Source of the DNA: Ptiloglossa arizonensis
Lineage: Eukaryota; Arthropoda; Insecta; Hymenoptera; Colletidae
NCBI RefSeq assembly: GCF_051014685.1
Contig: NC_135055.1
Coordinates: 11,210,001 to 11,274,000, forward strand
Reading direction: 5' to 3'
DNA length: 64,000 nucleotides
The notes beneath the pieces were generated by a model. That model searched no databases. It was not told where the DNA came from and saw nothing but the letters and a program-made list of their open reading frames with translations. Each line of letters begins with the position of its first letter. Within the stretch, counting starts at the first letter, position 1. This document shows positions 1 through 12,100 of the stretch, one piece after another. The translations under genes and the position numbers were made by a program.

Positions 1-108
1 TTTAAGGTGAAAAAAAGTCAAACAGGTTTGTACGAACCAGTTAAGTTAAAAACTTGTCCAAATTCGAAAAAAAATTGTTATTTCACCTTTTAATGAAAGT
101 TATTTTAC

Positions 109-3100
109 CTTTGATTTGTGATTAGGATCAGCTCCGTGTTCGATTAATAAATTTGTCATATCATAGTGTCCTTTTTGTGCACTTAAATGCAATGGTGTAA
201 ATCCTGCTTTTGATTCGGCATTTGCTTCCGCCCCGCTTTCTAAAAGGGTAGAAGCAATCTCCATCTACAAATTTTAACGTGCGTTATTTTATCTGTAATT
301 TGTTTATTAGTAACATGGTAAAAGTAAACGAGCGACAAGTTTGAGGTCCTCTAAGTATAGAAAGTGGTAGAAAATTGGAATTTTTATCACCAGAATACAG
401 TTACATTTTTTATTTTCAACAAAATTTTTAGAACGATTACACATACTTTATTTTATCCACGAAATTAACTTTTAGTTCGAAAATATTATCGAAATATTCC
501 GCGTATAAATAACGTAGAAAAATAGCAAACACAGCTTGATAACAACGATATCGACTATATATACTTTCATTTACAACTTTAAACTTGGCAGGCATTCTTG
601 TCAAACATTATCGTAAACAAAACATAGTTATAATTCGGAGGAGATGTGTTTTCAGTCTATGTCCACGACTTTTTTTCATTCGTCTCCACGAATAAAATAT
701 TCTTATAAAATTTGAATACATATTTTAGAAATACCCAACTTAATATACTTGTGATATACGTATACCACAAATAATTTACCTGATTTTTACGTGCAGCAAT
801 GTGTAGTGGTGTGTGCCCATTTTGTGAAACGATATGGGGAGATGCTCCCTTTTCTAATAACAAGTTCACAACATTCGGATGATCATAATGACATGCCAGA
901 TGCAAAGGAGAAATGTCATTCTGAAATATTTTAGATTTATTGTAACGAATACTGTATAAATTATAGGAATAATATAAAAATCATTATTATTAGACTGTAT
1001 TAGATATGATAGTGATTACATAATAATGTAATCTACATTAATAAATACCCAGATGATAGTATACAAACAGTATACATGTTTATTGACATGTACACACAAG
1101 AGACAAACATGAGGAGGAAGATTGGATGAGAAGAGTAGTAGCTACAAAAGCTATGAAGTATGAAAAAAACTTGAAGAAGGAAGAACAGAGTGAATCTTTA
1201 TAAAAAAAGCGTAGGGAGTGTTCTATTATAGTAAATAAATATTATATTAATTTGTACAAACCTTTCCTTGTGCATCTAACTTGCTGGATCTTTGTAGAAG
1301 AATGTTTGCAACATTCACGTTACCATATTTAGCTGCTATGTGTAAAGGAGTAAATCCATTTTTGGTTGTAGCTTTAAGGGAAGCGTTATTTTCCACAAGA
1401 ATCGCTGTCACCTGTATGTAAAAAAATTGTACTCAAATAAAAATAAATTTCAATTCTGAAAAGTACAGGTTTACTTTGTCCTATAAAGTATACCGAATGT
1501 TTCATTTCTCATAAACATATTGAGTGTCTGTATTGCAATTGAAGATGTAATAAATGACTAAGGAGTAACGTTGTACGGTTTGCATAAACGTATATGATGG
1601 TACAACAAATTTCAAAGTCATTTCAAGATCATTAACACTTTCTTAGGCAATATCATGTGATTTTAATTATATCATGTCTGAGACTGTGTATTATACATAT
1701 TGTAAAATGAAGAAACAATGAGATCCATTTAAGCCTGAGTATAATTAATAATAAAATAAGCCATTCAATATCTGAGTAGCTAATACCATAATGATCAGAT
1801 AAATTATTATTAACGCTTTTGGTTTATTTTGATCAACATACTTTATATCAACGTATTTTTTTGTGAAAAATACACCGTATCCTAATACTTATGGACAAGT
1901 GTGTATATGTTCTCATTCAATATACTTCGTAGAGTAATGCAATTTATTTAATTGTTAGATAAGTATTATATCACAAAAAACATTGAGTAAAACGATATAC
2001 GACTGTTGCAAAAATTTTAACGTAATATTTAAAAACATGTGATATATGTATGGTACGCGTGCAAAGTGTTTAAAGTTATGGCGGGTCCTCTTTATTCAGG
2101 GGCTTTTTGGGACGAAGAAATTGTCCTTGAACGAATAGGACCCATCGTGACTTGAAATAGAATTTTCTTACAAGCGTAACATACATTATGAATAGCTAAA
2201 TAACATAAGTTTTAAACTTGTATCGAAAAAAATACAAGTGCAGAAAGACGCTCGATCGGTAAAACAGTTTGGAATATTTTTTTGGGTAACAGATATAGAT
2301 GTGGGTATTAAATAATCTCTCACCACCATTGTCAGATTCAACTCCCACCATAATCAGTGCTCTACGATAGTAATATAATAGTAATAGCAATTTGAGATAA
2401 AAATACATTTGTTCAGCCCGCTTTTATTTAAATCGTAAAATTCAATATCGCTTATTTTTTAAACAATTTCGAAACTAATTAAATGATGACTTGATCTTTG
2501 CCATTTGTGTGAATTACATCATGTTTCATTTTCACAAAAATCCTATACCATTGAGCATAAAAAATGATGTCACGTGAAATGACCTGTGTATCCTTTAAGA
2601 CATGTCTCCAATAAATAATTTAGTGACAAATCTTTATACATGTATATGGGATGGATTACTCCTTAAATCTGGTCATTGAAAGGGGGTCGTTGAAATTCTC
2701 CTCAGAGAATTCAGGAAGCTTTCATTTGGTCTCAAATATATTTATAATCGAACCAGTTACTCTTACCAATAATCATAACACGAAGTCTCATAAAAAGTTG
2801 TCCAGGTTTGCGTATATTTTCGATCGAATTTAAATTTCTCCGCATTGTCAATTTTTATTACTTTAGAACCAAAATTTTATTAATTACTTCCTTAACTATC
2901 ACACATTTATAACATATAGATATTAAACTACCAAAGCTAGAAACTTATTGATAAGCATAATTATAATGAGAAAAAATAAATATAGCTTACCTTCAATGTG
3001 CATTAATAACGAATGATAAAATGTTTGAAAACTACACTCACATTTTGCAACTTATACGATAAGAAAGCAGTACAATAAATAACTAGCAGTTAATACAAAT

Positions 3101-6100
3101 GAATTTCTCGTATAAGATAATATGTCCAATTATACCAAACAAAGTTTAGAGAGTGTAATTAGTACGAATAATAAAACTATCAGAAAAAATAAATTTTCAA
3201 TGAATGCGCAGATGAAACTTTACGAGAAAGTGGAATGAATAATATAGTAATTACCGTTTTCGAATAACAATTTTTACATGTATTCAAGTAACGAATTTAA
3301 GCAAATTCTGAAGTATTCATTGCGCTTGTTTAAATCAATACTTCATAATTCACTTTTCTAATATTAAATAAAGCGACATTAAATTTCATAATTTCATAAA
3401 TTTGTAATAATCCTTATATGTATTTAAAAAAATGATTTATCATTGATCTCAATTAGAGATAAAAATTACTATTACACGTCGCATTCAAGAAAATTAATGG
3501 TGTCGATTTTGTCACTTGAAAGTGGAAAGTACTGTAGCAAGTACTTACGAATTGTTTGAGTATAAGTTGTGAGAGCAGAGGAATTTTTTATGCATAACGA
3601 CACATAGTATGTGTGCATGTGTGTACGTGGATGTGTGTGTGTCTAGAAACCGGTAATCAAACTGTAAGAAAGTAGAATTCATAGAAAATCTTGAAAATCA
3701 AGGTGTGATTTGTGCAGTTTTGCCTGTTAGTGTTAGAAACTAAATGTTAGTGTAGTTTAGATTAGATAATGAGCTGTAACGTATAAATGTTCTTACTTGT
3801 TAAATAAGAAAGATTCCTTCAACTTCAATCTACCTGGACCTATGCCAAACGTCCACAAAAGTAACGAAGAAATAAAATTCTCTATTATTATACATCAACG
3901 TAATCATTAACTTTTAAGTCTGCTGCATAAAAGAAATAAATATCGTAAGCTCATTATCTTAGATTGCGTATCCTAAGTTAATCAATTTACACATGCTGTG
4001 AATCTAAACTATAACATAAACACTAATGTAGCCTGAAAATATTAACGAAACGATGTTATTAAAAACAATGTTATTAATTTGTAAAGTAATTGTAAATTCG
4101 AAATATAACATTAAAATAAGGCAACAGAAAAAATAATCAACATGATGAAAGATTTTATTAAAATTTAATACATACAAATAACTTAACATAAAGTATAATA
4201 AACATAAATAAAACTGTAATGAGAAGATATGAAATAAAATGTAAATGATGAAAGAAAATATATAACAAGAAAATAACGAGTTTTTGTAATTACACGACCT
4301 ATATAAAATATTCACGACGCCTTGTCCAATACAAATATATTCTATATTGCGTGCTGATATAATCCGCTATCTTTGTAATTTCTTTGTACATTACCTCCTC
4401 TTGGCCTTCCTTTGCTGCAATATGCAACGCCGTATACATATCTTTCGTGGCGGTATCAACTGCTGCACCATATTGCAGAAGTAACATAACAATATCAATA
4501 TTTCCTAACCGCGATGCAATGTGAAGTGGTGTTTGTTGTTCCTGAAACATCCAATGCAATCATATTACATAATATGTAATATTTGTATTGCAATAGACAT
4601 AATCGTTATTGTATTAAATCAATAAATTAACACGTATTTATTACAATATACTGTAAGCGGCAGCCACTGTGGGATATGAGACTTGGGAGAAAATGAATTG
4701 TCGATAGTCTGGATAATTAATTAATAGTTAAACATCCTGACAAGCAAAAGTTTCGAGTTTGAATTCTGATCCAGCAATCCAATCGATTAATTCTTTTTCT
4801 CCTATAATTTTTACAAGTGAGATAGTAGATGATTGTCTTCGTGTATTACGTGTTTAGATTTCGTGACATTCGAAATTTGTACATGATAGAGCACAATTAT
4901 ATTTGTCAGACTAGTTGAGTTGTAAGCAGCAGCTATCATAGTTAAGAGACTTAAGCGATACATACAGGGTCGAAATTTACGAGTGGTTTATCTGCAGGTT
5001 TAATGAATGATCTTTCTCATGAAAAATAGGGGTCACATAGGTAACGATTTTTCTCAAAATAATTTATAGAATTATATAATTAATAAAAGATTTTGTGCTT
5101 GCGTTATATTGAAACAAAGATTCCTAAACAGTATTTAAACAAGTCAATTTAATTAAATACTTTCGACTACTTCCTGTTTGGATCCACTTTAGAAATACTT
5201 AATTCGACCTTTTAAAGTTGTTAAACCTTTCAAAAATGTTAATATGACCTAATTTATAATTAGAGAAACGTAATGAAATATTTATATAATTATTGTACAT
5301 GCACATCTTACAATCTAAACTATTCTAAAAAATTACTTGTTCGACCTTACGTGGTCTTATAGTTGTCAATTATAAAATTGAAAAATTATTTAAAAGGATG
5401 GTGCTGAAAATTGTATTACATAATTGTCAATTATGAACATTTAGAGGTTCATTTCTGCCATCTACTTCTATCTTTCCTAAATAATAGTTTATAACGTAAA
5501 TCAAGAATAGAATTCATAATGTTAATATGAAATTGTATGAATATGTCAATAAGCCTTACTAATTTAATTACACAATAATTATACAATTATCGTTATTACG
5601 ACTATTTGAATGATCATTGTAATGTATTTGAGGTTGTCGTATATACAACTTATCATATGATGCAACCATATTGAATACAATATAGCACCACTATATGGGT
5701 ATCATTGCAACTCAACGTATGTAGAGTATCAATGTAAAATAAATCATTACGCCTATGGCCCTTAAAAGACTCTCGAGAAAGATAGTCAACCAAACTCGTG
5801 AACAAACTAATCGTAAACCTCTGAACGTGTATTGGTCATTTTAAAGGAGAAGGAATCGTCGTCTGGTATAAATGATTATAGTAGTTTAACAATCGAACAA
5901 TCCGAGTTCGAATACTTGTCTAATAATTCGGTCGACCAATTCTTTGTTTCCTACAAAAGGGAAAAAGTAGGCTAGTGAATTATGTGACTAAAAATAAATT
6001 CGAAATTAGTCAATAGAAGCATCAATATTTATAATAAATATTTCGACCGTAGGTTTGAGACTTTATCAATATAATTGATTATACATCTAAAAAGAAAAAT

Positions 6101-9100
6101 TGTGTAACGATTAACATTAAACAAGCAAGAAGAATTAAGTTACAAATATAAAAAATTAATTAAACGTCAATAAGTAAAAATATTTAATTCCAGTTGACGT
6201 TTAATTAATTTTTTATATTTATAACATCATTCCTCTTGCTTGTTTGATATTAATCGTTGTATAATTGTTTCCTTTTGTATGTGTAATCTTATTCATTTTA
6301 ATCTCCCAATTCACAATCATTTGTTTGAATTTCCTGCGTAGTGATTTATGTTCGCTTTTATTTTACGTGTTTAATTTTTGGGGTATTAGAAATTTGTTAA
6401 TTCGTGTATAGCCGAAAATGGCCTCATTTTTCAGGCGGATGGAGTTATATTAAACAACAATTGTGAGTATAAGACATAGGAGAAAAGGAATCATCGACAG
6501 ACTGGATAGTTCAACACGTTGACTATTGCGCCAATTTTCCATGTCTAAAGATGTCCTCAAGATTTGTTTAAAGTTTATTGTGAAAAATAGAAATACATAT
6601 CCAATAGTTAATTAATGTGCTTGTTATGTCATGGTATTCTTAATAATAGTAGCGTTATTTAAAAATTTACAATTATTAGGGCTCATTCAGTAATCCGATC
6701 TGCCGATTCTTTTTCTTCTAGAGTCCATAATAATATAACAATAACAACAACGACAGTAATAGTAATATCATCAAACAAATATAAAAAAAGTAACAAAAGA
6801 TCAAACTGGTTAATGCAGTGTATGAAATTTGTTAACGATAATGACCATATGTGAACATTTATACGTATAGACATTTTATAACTTCGTATGAATTATTTAT
6901 ACGTTTCATTATAAAAAATAGTGCCACAATATTGAACAAGGGGTTCAATCTCTGATAGTCGATAACATTAAAAGGAATTATTCGCTTGTTTTCAAGCAAA
7001 ATACTTTATTTACTTACCCGTGCACGAGCATCAACTTTGGCTCCATTTCTTAATAAAATTCGGATAATATCTGTTTGATTAGCTCTAGCTGCCAAATGCA
7101 ACGGTGTTTCACCCCTAACAGTTGGCACATCAGGATTGGCTTCATGTTGCAGTAGAAATATCACGATATTCATACATCCCATAAAACTGGCCACATGTAA
7201 CGGAGTCAGTCCAGACTGTAAAATAGATATATGTTCCATTAATATTCCGAATCCATAATTCCATAATTTTCAAAAGAATACTCTGAAATATAACGATGTT
7301 TATGCACATATGAATTATAGCCGTAATGGCCATGGTAGCATCTCCATAATTAAAAAATTAATTAATTCCCACAACTTTGAAGAAATTCAATGTATTTCTA
7401 TAATCGTTATCGTTATTTAATAATTATATTATTGAAATTATAATTTCAATGTCATGAAAGAATTTATATAGAAGCGAATATGCCGTGACAACACATAATC
7501 AATTGTACATTATGTATATAAACTAATTGTATAATTATAAACAAATATTACGTATATTCTGCAAGGGAAAAAATGATCTTCCGTGCAAGTGTAATGAGTC
7601 AGACGTTATAGTCAGCCTTCGTGAGACAAAATGACTCAACTCTGTCCTCATTCTACTTTCACATGGAACTACATTCCCCTTAATCCGAGATTGTTCTTTC
7701 TTTCTTTCTACAATGAATTAACGGTGCCGATTTTGTTTATTGAAAATGAAAAATGGAGGAATGGTTCCTTCTTAAGCACTCAATACGCATAACATTATTA
7801 TGCTATCCATAAAACAATTTACGTATCCATTACTAGTATCCTCATTAACGAGAAACCGATGGCATAATAATATTACACTTGTATACTTATATTGAGCATC
7901 GTCTGTGCAAGAAGGGACCAATGACGATACTGCATAGCAATACCGCACGCGTATCAGTGAGACCGTCATTATTGTAAACTAATAACTTTTATATTCTTCA
8001 ATGCACCTTTATAAGAGTACGATCAACGGCTCTGTGAAGGATTCCCGATGAAAATGAGTCCGAACACGATCTTATCAGATTATTTTTTATCATTTTATAA
8101 CGCAATTGAAAATCACTTTCACGATTGAAAGTTTTTCAGAAACGATTCAAATAAATTCAATTTCAAGTCCAATTTAAACTCATTTTTATCGGTAAAAACC
8201 TCATCGATCGATTAATACTACTCTCGTAAAGATATAAAAATATAACAAATTTTAATTTGCATTAACGTTGATACGTCGATGCGTGTCCCGTATTGTTTTG
8301 AAGTTTCGATTATTCGTTCTCTGTTGTTCTGTCTGACTCATTTACGATTTTGTATTCTACTAAATTTGTTTTGTTTCGCTTTAAATCTGCCATTTATTTC
8401 GAACGTAAAAATTTCTTTCATTTGGCAAAGCACCTTCTAAAAAAGTTTGAAAACTATTTTAATTTAGAAGCTACAAGAATATGCGCTGTTCGAGTTGTTT
8501 TTCTCTTGTTCAAAAATTACAAACGCAGCTTGGTATATCGGTTACAGCAGCAGTCGGTGGCTAATAATCTCTTGCGCATATATCTTGCGCATTATGCATT
8601 TGGGTGGGGACCAGTTTTCTGCTGGCGGGATTCGTGCACCTGCGGTAGTACGAACAAGTTTCGTGCTGCCCAGTGTACAACTATGATTGATACGATTGTT
8701 TGAATAACAATTGCAAAGTGTGAGGGGTAGTTAACCTGTCGTTCGACACGGTCGTATTGTGCGGTAGTACGGTGTTGTCATAAAACCTGTACTGCATATT
8801 TGATGAGTAACAGGTAAGAACGTGTCTAGTCATTCAACGTTTAGTTCTTTCGTTAACATTATAGTCATCGGTATCAACTTTATATAAAATTAAACAGTTC
8901 TTTCTGAAAACCAATTGTTGCCCTAATTCCTTCTCTCCGTTTTCTTGTTTCTTCGCACGAATCTTCTACTAATATCAGCGTTGCAAGAATTGTCATTGTC
9001 TTCTTCGATATTACTGTCATCTACATTATTCTTACAATCAAGTGCATCATTTTTTTTTATAAAATTTTTCGCAAACAATAAGTCGTTACGTTTATGGGAA

Positions 9101-12100
9101 AAATTACGTACGACAAGTCGGTACAACTATCACAAACTGTTATACGATAGATCGTGACGTCTGTGGTCTCAATGGGAAGACAAGTGTTTCTCTATTTCGT
9201 TCGTTGACTTACTTGTACAATGTTTCGAGCGAAAGTGTGGCTTTAGGAGAGGCGGCTTGGCACTTAGCTCAAGTCTGATAGCACCTTTAATCTTCATTCT
9301 CACATCTGCAGATCTAGAAACATAAATATGCTTCCAAAAGCAATAAAACATTTGGTATATTTTGGAAGCATAAATACGATTCCAATCCGCTTCTGCATTT
9401 CGTCCCAGGTGTGTTATATAGTTAGCCCGTCGATAAAATTTTATATAACAGATCCTACTTCAGTATTCGGGAACGTATTACGTTTCGAAACAACGCAAAT
9501 GGTCTACAAATCTGTAGAAGAAAAGAAATCAATTGTTCAGGTTGCTGAACCAGAATTTGAACCCACAATGAGATCTTTCACTTGCTGGATAACTGCTTTA
9601 AACACTGAGCAATCCAGACAGGTGACCTCTACCCTAAGTCTCATAACTTAATCTGGCTGCCGCTTACAAGACCAAAGTTCTTTATGTAAAATATATTAAA
9701 CCAAAATATTGTTGTAAATTAAATATAAGATATACTTTCTGTATACAGTGGCTCACTAAAGTGGTCGTACGCATTGCTTATTAATGTTCATTGCATTTTA
9801 AAAATCCATAAATTTATGAACTCGCTTTAATCTTGCATTAAAAATATTTTTTTCAATTAAAAAATCAATACACGTTTTTACAATAACTGCTTTGTCATTA
9901 TTTTAAATCGGGTTCGAAACTTGGTAATTTGTATCAAGAGTTATTAAATAAGGCAATTTTATAGAATTGAAAATTTAATATTAAACAAAAACTAAAAATA
10001 TTTACGTACTATATTGCAGAATATTCCATGCAATTTACTGGTACATATGAAATTTCTTTAAAAATTACTATCCTGATGCAATAATTTCCCTACTGGTATG
10101 CACTGTGTACCATCCTGATCTTTTCATTGGCTTTTGATTATTCAAAAAATATTACAATTTGAATTATGTTATATACAATATTACATAATGTATGTAATAC
10201 TCACTGCATGTCAACATTTATTGTATAAGATAATTCTTATAAAGTAACCGATATGATATTTCTAAATTTTGACAATATATTAAGAAACTACACGTACAAG
10301 AATTATTTATTTCCGTGGAGGACAACTTCTAATAAAGACGATTACCTTTGCTTACACTTTTATTTATTCCATATACTTCATGATTTTATTGAACAACTTT
10401 TACTGTTAAAATTTATGCTCTCTAAGTTTTATTTAAATATTTTCAATAGAATTATACAACGCACTGCATAATGAAAACGTTTATATACATTTTTTAATAT
10501 ATCCTCACAGTTTAGAAATAATCTCGTAAGGTACTTTATGTTTATCAGGCAGTATATTATTAATGACAAAGATAATTTAAAAGGTTTTGCAAACAAATCA
10601 GGTATGCAGGCAATAAATAGAACAGTATATTAACTTTTGACTTTAATTACCTCGGTTGTAGATTCAATTGATGCTCCGTGTTTTAATAAAAGTTCAACCA
10701 CTTTTATTCGATTCTTCTTACAAGCAATGTGCAATGGTGTGAAGCCATTTAAAGCCCGTGCGTTTACATCAGCTTTTCGATCGAGGAGCAATTTTGCGAC
10801 TCTGACGTGTCCGCAGTGTGCAGAAACGTGGAGAGAAGTTAAATAATCGATCGTAAGTTCATGGACCGATGCTCGATGATATAATAATACTCTCGCTGCC
10901 TCCACATGATCCCCTTGGGATGCCATATGCAATGGCGCGAGTCCACTCTAAAATATATAATTGCACTTTTTGTAAAACTGATGCATTCAGTCAGTGTTGC
11001 TAAATAACATAATAACAAGTACTTTATTTAAAACAAAAAATACAATTTTTCTTTGCTCTTAAAAGGCTTTAAATCACGACGATGATAAAGAACACAATTT
11101 TTATGATCATTTCAAATAATTTATTCATTGTATAAATTCTCAACGTTTCATCACCATGCTTTGAGACTTGTTCAGAAGATTATAAAGACCCATTTATAAG
11201 GTCGACAATTCTTTTTCTACATTGATACAATTTTTCCAAATAATATTTCAAACATACTGAGATTAACACAAGAAACGAATAAAACAGTTATTTACATTAC
11301 GTCATCGTGATTTTGTTCGAATCGTCAATAAGGCAATGAATCTTTAAAGTGATGAAATTTTTTTTTAAAAGCACATCGTAGTAACAGATATTTCATACGC
11401 GTTATTACTAATTCCTACTGTTTGGTAGGATGTGAAATTCGATTAATTATTTTTAATCGAAATATCTTACGTACTTTCGTTCGTGCGCTGATAGGTGCAG
11501 AATGTTCAAGCAATGTGGTAATCACTTGTTCGTGACCTGATCTTGCTGCACAATGAAGCGGCGTTAAACCATCCCTAGTTTTAACATCGATTTGTGCAGA
11601 ATTTTCTAATAATACTTTAACCATATTGTTTTTATTCCATTTTGCCGCAACGTGTAAGGGGCTTATATTATGCTGATAAGAGAAATTAGGAATATTAATA
11701 CAAATCTATAAAGATATTTACGAGTACAAATATTTGATTACCTTCGCTAAATGATTCACATCGGCACCCCTCTTTATTAATAAACGCGCTACTTCTTCGT
11801 TACCATAATGGGCGGCGATATGCAACGGTGTAAAACCACTTTTCGAAGTGACATCGGGTTTATGATCGTTCTGAAAGAAAGAAAAAACCAAATATACTTC
11901 GGTATATTAAAATCCACAGAGTTTCGATACGAAAAAACGTAGTGCAGTATTGTTTAGAAACACGATAACGGAAAGAACATTTAGTTATTTTTATGATTAC
12001 TTACTTGTAATAATAGATCAGCCGCTTTGCAATCATCTTTTTTAGCTGCAATATGAAGCGCTGGCAATCTAACTTTTCCCTTAGAATCATTCTCTAAGAG

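Larger units (their letters stand above)
7216..10650. other. Large ankyrin intron (3.4 kb) with CpG-rich patch and repeats
   Basis: No ankyrin exon was seen between 7018-7215 and 10651-10947, and the reading frame joins directly across the gap. The intron contains a CpG-rich segment near 8540-8813 that ends in a plus-strand splice donor, a 12-base inverted pair (ATGCTTCCAAAA at 9328, complement at 9360), a reverse SINE-like copy at 9515-9669 and a transposon-end-like motif near 9745. Confidence 0.6.

Noticed and set aside
5860..5935. Possible tRNA gene (GAGTTCGAATAC B-box)
   Set aside because: No foldable acceptor and anticodon stems were seen. The sequence matches the tRNA-like part of the SINE-like family.
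8350..8703. 117-codon plus-strand opening in an ankyrin intron
   Set aside because: No recognisable domain, no start context and low-complexity content. Kept only as part of the CpG-patch note.
9328..9651. 107-codon plus-strand opening
   Set aside because: Its 3' half is the reverse complement of a tRNA-derived SINE-like element, so the translation is meaningless.
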